Positions 54,885-63,488 of a DNA stretch of 64,000 bases are shown piece by piece (the first letter of the stretch is position 1; each line of letters opens with the position of its first letter). A model generated the notes under the pieces. It saw only the letters and a list, made by a program, of their open reading frames with translations. It was not told the DNA's origin and did no database searches. The translations under genes were made by a program, and so were the position numbers. The stretch is from Anaerolineae bacterium. Lineage in GTDB: Bacteria; Chloroflexota; Anaerolineae; Anaerolineales; Anaerolineaceae. The stretch covers positions 1 to 64,000 of the forward strand of contig JABLXK010000001.1 in the NCBI GenBank assembly GCA_013178095.1, read 5' to 3'.

Positions 54885-55301
54885 TTTAACCGCCAACACG
54901 GGTATATCTGAAAGGCTGATAACCTTCTGGATTTGACTGCCCATCAACAATCCTTTCAGGCCGCCCACGCCGCGCGTACCCATGATGATCAGGTCGCAGT
55001 TATTGCCATTGGCGACGTTCATGATGCTTTCAGCCGGAGGCCCGAAGAGCATCTCTTCGTGAATGACGACTTTCTCCCCGATGATCTCTTTCGCCTGCTG
55101 GAGCATCTCGGTGCCGATGTGCGTCCTTTCAGTGATCAACTCATCAATAAAGGGTTTACCGAGTTCCGCCGGCAGGATATCCATGGCGCACACCAGCCAC
55201 AATTCCGTGTCCTTATTCAAGCGTGCCATATCCCCGGCGATTTGAGCCGCGCGTCGCGCGTGTTCGGATCCATCAAATGCTACCAAGATCTTCTTGAACA
55301 T
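54882..55301 (-). CDS. Universal stress protein, UspA family
   Basis: A 139-residue single-domain Usp protein. It starts MFKKILVAFDGSEHARRAA and ends with MGTRGVGGLKGLLMGSQIQKVI, matching the ATP-binding G-x2-G-x9-G(S) motif of ATP-binding Usp subgroups. It probably binds ATP and acts in stress adaptation. The gene is monocistronic and divergent from the PLP homeostasis protein gene. A good Shine-Dalgarno (AGGTGG) precedes ATG 55301. Confidence 0.92.
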   Translation of the reverse strand: MFKKILVAFDGSEHARRAAQIAGDMARLNKDTELWLVCAMDILPAELGKPFIDELITERTHIGTEMLQQAKEIIGEKVVIHEEMLFGPPAESIMNVANGNNCDLIIMGTRGVGGLKGLLMGSQIQKVISLSDIPVLAVK

Positions 55302-55450
55302 TTTTCCACCTCGCTTAGAAAACAGGTTTTATTGAATCCATAATCAGTATAGCATCGCAGGGAATTTCGTTCATATGAAATTGATTAATTCCACCGCAAT
55401 TTTTATCAGGTTTGTTCTATTTAAAAAACTCGGGATACAATATTCTTGGT

Positions 55451-56110
55451 ATGGATACTCTCGATCTGATCAAGCGCAACGCAGAGAAGCTGTTAAAACA
55501 AATTCCCGAAAACGTCACCCTATTGGCAGCGGCCAAGACGCGTTCAAATGAGGAAGTGCAAGCTGCCTTTGACGCGGGAATTCGTTGCTTCGGCCATAAT
55601 TACGTGCAGGAAGCCCAGGCCATGCTGCCGGGACTGCCTTTCCGCGCAGATTGGCACATGATCGGACACTTACAACGCAACAAGGCGGGGGCGGCCGTGG
55701 AACTGTTCGATGTGCTCGAGACGCTGGATTCTGCGCGGCTGGCACGCGAGCTGGAGAAACAATGCGCCCGGCTCAATAAAATAATGCCGGTGTTGATCGA
55801 GATCAACAGCGGGCGCGAGGAGAACAAAGATGGCGTGCTGCCGGAGGATGTCGACGCACTGGCAGAGGCATTGCGCGAATTCCCACACCTGAAGCTAAGC
55901 GGTTTCATGACGATGGGGCCGTTGACGGGGGACCCGGAATTATCACGTCCATACTTTCAAACAACCGCGCGAATTTATGAACAATACCGGTTGAAAGACG
56001 ATGCCATCCGGTTCCTCTCTATGGGCATGAGCCATAGCTATAAAGCGGCAATCGAGGAAGGAGCCAACCTGGTTCGTATCGGTACGCTGCTGTTCGGTCC
56101 GCGAAATTGA
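55451..56110 (+). CDS. Pyridoxal-5'-phosphate homeostasis protein (YggS/PLPBP family)
   Basis: A 219-residue TIM-barrel protein. LLAAAKTRSNEEVQAAFDAG contains the PLP-binding Lys; FGHNYVQEAQ, WHMIGHLQRNKA, VLIEINSG and SMGMSHSYKAAIEEGANLVRIG follow in family order. It binds PLP and buffers its level, without known catalysis. The ATG at 55451 is chosen because homologues begin close to it; an upstream in-frame start would add 13 residues. No gene partner is evident; the AOR operon follows after a 158-base gap. Confidence 0.9.
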   Translation: MDTLDLIKRNAEKLLKQIPENVTLLAAAKTRSNEEVQAAFDAGIRCFGHNYVQEAQAMLPGLPFRADWHMIGHLQRNKAGAAVELFDVLETLDSARLARELEKQCARLNKIMPVLIEINSGREENKDGVLPEDVDALAEALREFPHLKLSGFMTMGPLTGDPELSRPYFQTTARIYEQYRLKDDAIRFLSMGMSHSYKAAIEEGANLVRIGTLLFGPRN

Positions 56111-56268
56111 ATATGATAAAATATCTCTGAATTACACAAATGATCTTTATTCATTTCTGCGATGTTGGTTTTGATCAATATAAATTCGAATCGGTATATT
56201 ACCGCGGCGTAAATTGACAAACATCACTGCACAAATTTTTTTGATTTGATTAAAATGATTTGGTTGCT
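56111..56268. promoter_or_regulatory. Upstream region of the AOR/Hdr/hydrogenase operon
   Basis: This AT-rich 158-bp gap must hold the operon promoter. TTGACA occurs at about 56215, but no -10 sits at normal spacing, so the promoter is not assigned. No operator palindrome was seen apart from GGTATATTACC near 56191. Confidence 0.4.
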
Positions 56269-56553
56269 ATGAACGTAAATATTGAGTTTACCGGAGTTTC
56301 ACGTGTGCTAACCGGACAACCGGGTTGTTCCCTGACGCTTAATCCCGGGGATACTATCCGCGAGGTAATCATTGCTCTCGGAAAGCAATACCCGGCTTTG
56401 ATTGGCGATATTATCACAAAAGATGGCAAGAACTTAGTTGCAACCAACGTCTTCAGCCTGAATGGAAAAAAAATTCTGCATGAATCTGATCTTCAATTTC
56501 AGCCCGCGGACGGCGATAAACTGATCTTATTGTCATTATTGGCCGGAGGATGA
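56269..56553 (+). CDS. MoaD/ThiS-like ubiquitin-fold sulfur carrier
   Basis: A 94-residue beta-grasp protein ending LLSLLAGG, the C-terminal di-glycine that is thiocarboxylated in MoaD. GDTIREVIIALGKQYP and NGKKILHESDLQFQPADGDKLIL match the fold. MoaD donates sulfur to the dithiolene of molybdopterin/tungstopterin. Placed 36 bases before the AOR gene, it probably serves assembly of that enzyme's tungsten bis-pterin cofactor, as seen in other aor loci. Start ATG 56269 is chosen although its ribosome site is poor. Confidence 0.82.
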   Translation: MNVNIEFTGVSRVLTGQPGCSLTLNPGDTIREVIIALGKQYPALIGDIITKDGKNLVATNVFSLNGKKILHESDLQFQPADGDKLILLSLLAGG

Positions 56554-56589
56554 ACCGGCTTTTTTTATCTTTTTACCAAGGAGAGCGGC

Positions 56590-58476
56590 ATGTTCGGTTA
56601 TAGTGGAAAAGTTTTACACATCGATCTGACTGAGCGGAAAACCTGGGTGGAGGAAAAAACAGAGGATTGGTATAAACTGTGGATCGGAGGCGTCTCGATG
56701 GCGTCGCGTTTGTGCTGGGAGAATATCAAACCGGGCTGCGACGCTTATTCACCGGATAACCCGGTTTGCATTGCCAATGGTGTTTTCGCCGGCACACCGG
56801 TTCCAGTGGGCGGTAAATATGGACTGGCGTCGAAATCCCCCATGACCGGTTTTATCGGTGACAGTTTATCCGGTTCCTGGTTCAGCATTGCGCTGAAGCG
56901 CGCCGGTTGGGACGCAGTGGTTATCCATGGCGCGAGTGAATCCTGGGTGAACGTTTTTATTGATGATCAGCGGGTGGAATTCCGCGATGCAACCAAGCTG
57001 CTGGGTTTGGGTACTTTCGAAACCGAGGAAGCCATCCGCGAGGCATTGGCTGATGACCAGGTACGCTCGGCCACCATCGGTCCGGCTGGCGAGAAAATGG
57101 TGCGGTATGCCAACGTTACCAACGATGGCCGCCAGGCCGGCCGCACCGGTCACGGCTCGGTGTGGGGGTCGAAAAAACTGAAAGCGGTTTCTGTACGCGG
57201 CACGCACGGTATTCAGGTAGCGGATCCCAAGACGCTAAACGAGTTATCTTTCAATATCACTAAAGAAGCACAAGGCCCACACACTTCCAAATATCGCATC
57301 CTGGGCACATCCACAAACGTACTCAATTTAAACAAACTCGGGCTACTGCCAACGCGCAATTATCAGGAAGGTGTCTTCGAGGGTGTCGAAACAATCAGCG
57401 GTGAATTCCTGCATGAGCATAATAAAGTCAAGACCATCGCCTGCGCGCAATGCCCAATCGCCTGCGAACAAATGTCTATGGTCAAGGCAGGTCCCTGGAC
57501 AGGCGCCATGACCGGCATCGAATACGAATGCTTGTTTGCCAACAGTTCCAACCTGGGTATCGACGATATCAATACTGCTATTAAACTGATCCACATCGCT
57601 GACAGCAGCGGGATGGATGCCATGTCGATGGGTATCACCATTTCATGGGCGATGGAGACCTTTGAAAAAGGCATCTTTAAAAAAGAAGATTTTAAATGCG
57701 AGAAATTCCCTGAAGGGTTCGAATTGACCTTCGGCAACAGCGAAGCGGCTGTGGCCACGGCCGAGATGATCCGCGATCGCGAGGGAATTGGCAAGCTGCT
57801 TGGCGAAGGCACACGTATTGCCAGCTTAACGATTGATGAACAACGCAGCAGCGAGACCTATAAATGGGCTATGCATTCCAAAGGACTGGAACCGGCCGGC
57901 TACGAAGCACGCGGATTGAAGACTTTCTCGCTTGGTTCAGCGGTCGGAACGCGCGGCCCTTGCCATAACCGCACGGCAGCCTACGACCCGGATATTCAGG
58001 GCGAGGTGGACCGCTTCTCTGTGGATGAGAAGCGCGGCATGCTGGCGAAGGATACCGAAGAATATGCAGCGGTTTATGATACGCTGCCGCTATGCAAATT
58101 TATCCGGCGCTGCTTTACCGGCAAGGCTGACCGGGCGGGAGCCTGGCCAACCATTGTAAAACTGATCAATGCCACCACCGGCTGGGATTTGAAATATGAG
58201 GATATCGATCCCATCGGCGAACGGGCTCATACCATTAAAAAAGCATTCAACATCCGCGAAGGCTGGAAACGCTCGGACGACACCCTGCCGTACCGCTGGA
58301 TGCACGATCCCATGACCAAAGGCCCTTCCGCCGGTCATTTTACCAGCGAAGAAGAACTGGAATATATGAAAGATACTTATTACGAAGCCAAAGGCTGGAC
58401 CAAGGAAGGACTGATTCCCAAATCCAAATTAATAGAACTTGGTATGCCCGACGTGGCTGAACAGATCGGCGTGTAA
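56590..58476 (+). CDS. Aldehyde:ferredoxin oxidoreductase family tungsten enzyme
   Basis: A 628-residue AOR-family protein. The N-terminal domain begins MFGYSGKVLHIDL and has KYGLASKSPMTGFIGDSLSG (pterin contact), then GPAGEKMVRYANVTNDG and GRTGHGSVWGSKKLKAV. The [4Fe-4S] ligands are C285, C288 and C292 (CAQCPIAC) plus C502 (LPLCKF). The enzyme would oxidise an aldehyde to an acid, or reduce acids, using W-bispterin and passing electrons to ferredoxin. AOR-family paralogues also include the BamB benzoyl-CoA reductase subunit, so the substrate is not settled. The downstream ferredoxin, Hdr and hydrogenase genes indicate electron transfer partners. Confidence 0.92.
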   Translation: MFGYSGKVLHIDLTERKTWVEEKTEDWYKLWIGGVSMASRLCWENIKPGCDAYSPDNPVCIANGVFAGTPVPVGGKYGLASKSPMTGFIGDSLSGSWFSIALKRAGWDAVVIHGASESWVNVFIDDQRVEFRDATKLLGLGTFETEEAIREALADDQVRSATIGPAGEKMVRYANVTNDGRQAGRTGHGSVWGSKKLKAVSVRGTHGIQVADPKTLNELSFNITKEAQGPHTSKYRILGTSTNVLNLNKLGLLPTRNYQEGVFEGVETISGEFLHEHNKVKTIACAQCPIACEQMSMVKAGPWTGAMTGIEYECLFANSSNLGIDDINTAIKLIHIADSSGMDAMSMGITISWAMETFEKGIFKKEDFKCEKFPEGFELTFGNSEAAVATAEMIRDREGIGKLLGEGTRIASLTIDEQRSSETYKWAMHSKGLEPAGYEARGLKTFSLGSAVGTRGPCHNRTAAYDPDIQGEVDRFSVDEKRGMLAKDTEEYAAVYDTLPLCKFIRRCFTGKADRAGAWPTIVKLINATTGWDLKYEDIDPIGERAHTIKKAFNIREGWKRSDDTLPYRWMHDPMTKGPSAGHFTSEEELEYMKDTYYEAKGWTKEGLIPKSKLIELGMPDVAEQIGV

Positions 58477-58491
58477 CCAACGGAGAAGAAA

Positions 58492-59016
58492 ATGACTACG
58501 ACTACTTCGAAATTCAAAAATATTGAATGCGATCCCGACCTTTGCATCGGCTGCCAGATTTGCGAATACGTGTGTTCTTATACCAAGACCGGCGAGTACA
58601 ACACCTACAGAAGCCGCATTCGTACGGTGCGAGTGGACGAGGTGCTGATCACGGCGATGGCTTGCCGCACCTGCGATAACGCCCCTTGTGTGACCGCCTG
58701 CCCGCAAGATGCGCTCAGCCAGGACCCGGCAACCGGCATCATCCACATCAATGCGCAGAAATGCGACGCTTGCGCCTGGTGCGTGGAAGCCTGCGACTTC
58801 GGGGCGATCTCCATTAATCCGGAATCCCGACTGGCGGAAATCTGCGACCAGTGCGAGGATCAAGAGGATGGACCGCAATGTGTACTTTGGTGTCCAAAGG
58901 AAGCTTTGAAGCTGACCACGCCGGAACAGGAAGCCCAGAAAGCCCGCCGTGAAGCTCTTAAATCGATCAAGAATGAAGTACTGCCAAAAATTCCATTAAA
59001 AGAGACTACTTGTTAG
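58492..59016 (+). CDS. Four-cluster ferredoxin electron-transfer subunit (HycB/AorA/BamC-like)
   Basis: A 174-residue iron-sulfur protein with four cysteine groups: CIGCQICEYVC, CRTCDNAPCVTAC, CDACAWCVEAC and CDQCEDQEDGPQCVLWC. This is the pattern of four-[4Fe-4S] subunits that pair with molybdenum or tungsten oxidoreductases. It starts 15 bases after the AOR gene with GGAG upstream. It likely carries electrons between AOR and the HdrA flavin protein. The C-terminal 40 residues are charged and helical (EEAQKARREALKSIKN-like), perhaps docking to a partner. Confidence 0.92.
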   Translation: MTTTTSKFKNIECDPDLCIGCQICEYVCSYTKTGEYNTYRSRIRTVRVDEVLITAMACRTCDNAPCVTACPQDALSQDPATGIIHINAQKCDACAWCVEACDFGAISINPESRLAEICDQCEDQEDGPQCVLWCPKEALKLTTPEQEAQKARREALKSIKNEVLPKIPLKETTC

Positions 59017-59052
59017 TGTAGTGTTTTTCATTTATGAAACCAAAGGAGCAGC

Positions 59053-61569
59053 ATGGAAGATAGCCCCAACAAAGAGGAACTGCGCATCGGTGTATATATT
59101 TGCCACTGCGGCAGCAACATCGCGGGCGTGATCCCTCCGGCTGAGGTGGCCGAATGGGCCTCTCACTTGCCGGGGGTGGTACGCGCCACCGATACGCTGT
59201 ACGCCTGCGCCGACAGCGGCCAGTCTCTCATCAAAGAAGACATTAAGAAGTACAACCTGAACCGTGTAGTTGTGTCGGCCTGTTCGGTGCGCATGCATGA
59301 GACCACCTTCCGCGGCGCTGTGTCGGAAGCCGGATTGAATCCCTTCCTGATGGAAATGGCCAATATCCGTGAACAATGCACCTGGGCGCATGGGCATGAT
59401 AAAGAAGGCGCTCTTAGAAAAGCCAAAGAACTGACTGCAGCCGCGGTGGCCAAAGCGCATTTTTTGGCTCCCCTGGAATTTATTACTGTTCCGGTTACCA
59501 AGCGCGCCATGGTTGTTGGCGGCGGCGTGGCGGGCATCAGCGCGGCGCTGGATTTGGCGGATCAGGGTATCGATACCATCTTAGTGGAGAAAGAACCGAC
59601 CATTGGCGGGGTCATGGCGCAGTTGAACAAGACCTTCCCCACCATGGACTGTAGTATATGAATTCTCGCACCAAAAATGGTTGACGCGGCGCGTCACCCC
59701 AAAATTGATGTCAGAACATATACTAATGTCGAACGCGTAGAAGGTTACGTCGGGAATTTCAAGGTGCAATTGCGCGAAAAAGCGCGCCTGGTAGATGTAG
59801 ATCGCTGCAACGGCTGCGGCGAATGCGCCAAAGTCTGCCCGATCGAAGTCCCCAATTATTTCGAAATGAACCTGGCTCCGCGCAAGGCGGCTTACGTGGC
59901 CATGAGCCAGTCAGTGCCGTTAAAGTACACCATCGATGAGGAAGCGTGCATCCATTGCTATAAGTGCGTGGAAGCTTGCGGCCCACTGGACGCGATCGAT
60001 TTCAGCCAGGAAGACAAGGTTGTCTGGGAGGATATCGGATCGATTGTGGTGGCTACCGGTTTCAACCACTTCGACCCGAGCGTCATTCCGGAATATGGCT
60101 ACGGGCGCTTCCCGAACGTGATCACCGCCATGGAAATGGAACGTTTGAACAACTCAGCCGGTCCTACGGTCGGCAACCTGATCCGGCCGGGAGATGGCAA
60201 GAACCCCCAGCGCCTGGCGATCATCAACTGCGTTGGTTCGCGCGACAAGCGCTTCAATCCGTGGTGCTCCAATTTCTGCTGCATGTATGCGATCAAGAAT
60301 GCTGTGCTGCTCAAGCAAGCTAATCCTGAAATGGAAATATCCATTTACTATATAGACATTCGCACACCTTCCAAAGGCTATGAAGAATTCTACGAGCGAG
60401 CGCGCGGTATGGGTATTCATTTCATTCAGGGACGCCCCAGCCTGATCACACAGGACGACAACACCGGCAACCTGTTTGTACATTCCGAAGATGTCGCGTT
60501 GGGCAGAGTGATTGAAAAAGAGTATGACATGGTCATGCTCAACCAGGCAGCGGTGCCCCAGCCGGACGTGGACACGGTCAGCTCGGTGTTGAATATCTCG
60601 CAAAGCCCGGGCGGCTGGTTCATGGAATACCATCCCAAGCTGCGCCCGGTTGACAGCCCCACTGACGGTATTTTCCTGGCGGGCGCCTGCCAGGGGCAGA
60701 AAGATATCCCGGCATCCGTTTCGTCAGGATTGGCCTGCGCTTCGCGCGCGGGGCGCATCCTGCATTCGGAAGAATGGCAGATCGAACCGATCATTGCGCA
60801 GGTCTGGGAGGATCGCTGCATCAGCGCACAGGGCAAGCAATGCGGCCTGTGCGCCAAGGCTTGCCCTTACGGAGCGATAACAGTAGAAACTGGCAAAGCT
60901 GCACAGGTGACCACGGCCAAATGCCACGGCTGCGGCGGCTGCGTGGCGGAATGCCCGCATAACGCCATTACCCAGATGCACTTCACCGACGCGCAAATCC
61001 TGGCGCAGATCCGCGCCCTGCTGGCCGAAAAGCCGGAGGAAAAAATCTTTGCCTTCCGCTGCCAGTGGTGTTCCTACGGCGGCGCCGACCTGGCCGGCAC
61101 GAGCCATTTCGATTATTCCGCCAACGAGCGCGGCATCCGCGTGATGTGTTCGGCACGCATGGACAGTGATTTCATTTACGAAGCTTTCCGCCTGGGAGCG
61201 GGAGCCGTGCTTTATTCCGGCTGCCATCCGCAAGATTGCCACTACATCACCGGGCAGCGCGTAGGCGCCACGCGTGCTGATCGATTAATGAAGGCATTCG
61301 AAAAGATGGGTATGTCCCCCGGCCGGTTCCGCGTGGAGTGGATCTCGGCGGCTGAAGGCGATAAATATTCACGCGTGATCAACGAGATGCAAGAAACACT
61401 CAACGCAATCGGCCCGGAGAAACTGCACGAGGAAAACGAGATGCTGCGGCCGGAAATGGAAAAACGCGCCCGGCGTATGTATGAAGTCCCGCTTGTTACT
61501 GAAGCTTCGGATTATTCAGATGAAATGAGACAAGCAATGTCCGATATGGAGGAGCCGCATGGAAGCTGA
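59053..61569 (+). CDS. Selenocysteine-containing HdrA fused to MvhD (electron-bifurcating flavin subunit)
   Basis: An 838-residue protein read through TGA 59659-59661 as Sec203. Up to the TGA the protein reads IGVYICHCGSNIAGVI, VVGGGVAGISAALDLAD (FAD) and TFPTMDCSI. After it the same frame continues ILAPKMVDAARHP, the conserved HdrA region, where homologues have Cys at this place (CSxC). Two ferredoxin motifs (about 252-262 and 299-309) follow, then FAD domain, two more (597-607 and 624-634), and an MvhD-like domain from about 666 with RCQWCSYGGAD and SGCHPQDCHY. HdrA flavin bifurcates electrons; MvhD links to the hydrogenase. Shine-Dalgarno AAGGAG precedes. Automated annotation would break it into two genes. 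Confidence 0.88.
59659..59698 (+). promoter_or_regulatory. Sec codon (TGA) and candidate bacterial SECIS hairpin
   Basis: TGA 59659-59661 lies in frame in the HdrA gene. Downstream, TGACGC (59682-59687), loop GGC, GCGTCA (59691-59696) form a perfect stem, extended by GG/CC (59679-59680 with 59697-59698) around one unpaired T. The loop begins with G and starts 26 bases after the TGA, within the spacing seen for bacterial SECIS elements. No covariation test was possible. Confidence 0.7.
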
Positions 61570-62506
61570 GCATCCGATGACCTTTGCCGATCAGGTGCGC
61601 GCCATTCCAGGCGGTGAACACCTGGAGATGTGCTTTTCGTGCGGAACGTGCGTCAGCAAGTGCATGATCCAGCAGAAATTGGAACCGGAATACAACCCGC
61701 GCCGGCTGCTGCGCATGGTTATGATGGACATGCGCGAGGAAGCTTTTAAAAGCCCCACCACCTGGTTGTGTTCAACTTGCGACCTATGTTATCCGGCTTG
61801 CCCGCAGGAGATCCACATCTCGGGCGTGATCGGCGCGGTGAAAAGCCTGGCGGTGGAAGCCGGCTATACCTCGCCGCTCGAGACGGTCTCAGTGGATGAG
61901 ACGCTATGCTCGGGCTGCGGCATTTGCGTGATGACCTGCCCGTATGAAGCGCCCCACCTGATTGAAAAGGAAGTGAACGGTGTGATGGATCGCTTCTCGG
62001 AAGTGGACAAAGATAAATGCATGGGCTGCGGCATGTGCGTGGCCGCCTGCCCGATGGGCGCCATCGCGCGGCCGGGCGTTTCCAACCCCGAGCTTGTCAA
62101 CCAGATCAAAATTAAAAAACATAAAGACGCTCCCTCTTTGGTGGTTTTTATCTGCGATTGGAGTTTACGGGCGGATGATGACCTGACGATCCTGGAAAGC
62201 TACCCTGAAAACGTGCGCGTCATACATATCCCCTGCTCAGGACGCATCGATCCGCAAATGGCATTGATCGCATTGCGCTCGGGGATTGACGGCGTGCTGG
62301 TATGCGGCTGCGCTCCGGGAGAGTGCCACTACCAACGGGGAACGTACGTCAGCGCCTGCAAGATCAGCCTGTTGGACAGCATGCTGGGCCAGATGGACCT
62401 GGCGGATGGACGCGTGCGTTTCGTACAGCTAGGCACGCAGGATCGCGGACGAATCCGGCATGAGATCGATGGGATGCTGGCTGGTTTACAGCGGGAGGCG
62501 GCATAA
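61559..62506 (+). CDS. HdrC-MvhD fusion iron-sulfur protein
   Basis: A 315-residue protein. The N-terminal third is HdrC-like with two cysteine sets (C25/28/31/35 in CFSCGTCVSKC and C71/74/77/81 in CSTCDLCYPAC). Two bacterial ferredoxin motifs follow (C117-127 and C154-164). The C-terminal 130 residues are MvhD-like: VVFICDWSLRADDD, VIHIPCSGRIDP and CGCAPGECHYQRG. It has no CCG domains of HdrB, so it is not a heterodisulfide reductase. It overlaps the HdrA gene by 11 bases with its Shine-Dalgarno inside that gene. It likely bridges hydrogenase and HdrA clusters. Confidence 0.88.
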   Translation: MEAEHPMTFADQVRAIPGGEHLEMCFSCGTCVSKCMIQQKLEPEYNPRRLLRMVMMDMREEAFKSPTTWLCSTCDLCYPACPQEIHISGVIGAVKSLAVEAGYTSPLETVSVDETLCSGCGICVMTCPYEAPHLIEKEVNGVMDRFSEVDKDKCMGCGMCVAACPMGAIARPGVSNPELVNQIKIKKHKDAPSLVVFICDWSLRADDDLTILESYPENVRVIHIPCSGRIDPQMALIALRSGIDGVLVCGCAPGECHYQRGTYVSACKISLLDSMLGQMDLADGRVRFVQLGTQDRGRIRHEIDGMLAGLQREAA

Positions 62507-63486
62507 TGGCAGGTAAACCGAAACTGGCATTCTACTGGGCAGCCAGCTGCGGCGGCTGCGAAATCACCATCACCGAACTGGGTATGCGCCTGATTGACGT
62601 GGGTGACCTGGTGGATATCGTCTTCTGGCCAGCCGCCATGGATTTCAAGTATGACGATGTGGCCGCCATGAAGGATAAGGAAATCGATATTTGCTTCTAT
62701 AACGGCGCCATCCGCAACAGCGAGAATGAGCACGTTGCCAAAATGCTGCGGGCGAAATCCAAGCTGCTGGTGGCATTCGGTTCCTGTTCGCATTTGGGCG
62801 GTATCCCGGGTTTGGCCAACCTTTTTGACGTGGAGACAATGCTGCAACGCGTTTTCGACACAGCGCCGACCCTGGATGAATCACGCGGAACGCGGCCGCA
62901 GATGAAGAATAAGATGCCGGAAGGCGAAATCGAGATTCCCAAGTTATACGAACGCGTCAGAACGCTGGCGCAGACGGTGGAAGTGGACTACTTCCTGCCT
63001 GGCTGCCCGCCGGTGGTGGACCAGGTCTGGAATGTGTTCCAAACCATCCTGGCGGGAAAACTGCCTGCCAAAGGCTCTGTGATCGGCGCGGCGGAAAAGA
63101 CCAATTGCGACGTTTGCACGCGCAAGAAAGGTGCAAGCGGGATGCGCATCAAGGAATTCAAGCGGCCCCATCAGGTGCAGTTGGACCCCGAGATGTGTTT
63201 CCTGACCCAAGGCGTGGTGTGCCTGGGGCCGGTTACACGCGCGGGCTGCGGGCTGCCTTGCCTTAACGGCAACATGCCCTGCCGCGGATGCTACGGCCCG
63301 CCGGAAGGCGTGGTTGACCAGGGCTCCAAACTGGTCAGCGCGGTAGCTTCGCTGGTGGATACGGACGATCCCAAGGTCCTGGAAAAGATACTGGAAGGCA
63401 TTGTCGATCCGGTCGGATTGGGTTACCGCTTTGGATTGGCCGCATCCATCCTTTCGGACCTGAAATACGGGAAAAAAGGAGCATGA
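62506..63486 (+). CDS. [NiFe] hydrogenase small subunit (MvhG-like, group 3)
   Basis: A 326-residue soluble iron-sulfur subunit. AASCGGCEITITELG holds the first Cys pair of the proximal cluster, FGSCSHLGGIPG the third, and FLPGCPPVVDQVW the fourth. The C-terminal half carries extra cysteines (CDVCTRKKG, CFLTQGVVCLGPVTRAGCGLPC and MPCRGCYGPPEG) as in F420-non-reducing hydrogenase small subunits. No signal peptide is present, consistent with a cytoplasmic complex. Its ATG overlaps the HdrC-MvhD stop by one base. It pairs with the large subunit that starts next. Confidence 0.9.
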   Translation: MAGKPKLAFYWAASCGGCEITITELGMRLIDVGDLVDIVFWPAAMDFKYDDVAAMKDKEIDICFYNGAIRNSENEHVAKMLRAKSKLLVAFGSCSHLGGIPGLANLFDVETMLQRVFDTAPTLDESRGTRPQMKNKMPEGEIEIPKLYERVRTLAQTVEVDYFLPGCPPVVDQVWNVFQTILAGKLPAKGSVIGAAEKTNCDVCTRKKGASGMRIKEFKRPHQVQLDPEMCFLTQGVVCLGPVTRAGCGLPCLNGNMPCRGCYGPPEGVVDQGSKLVSAVASLVDTDDPKVLEKILEGIVDPVGLGYRFGLAASILSDLKYGKKGA

Positions 63487-63488
63487 AC

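Noticed and set aside
59053-59661. HdrA as a 202-residue truncated gene followed by a separate gene (pseudogene by nonsense mutation)
   Set aside because: The frame continues without gap through conserved HdrA sequence, TGA falls exactly at a Cys position, and a SECIS-like hairpin follows. A selenocysteine codon explains it better than decay.
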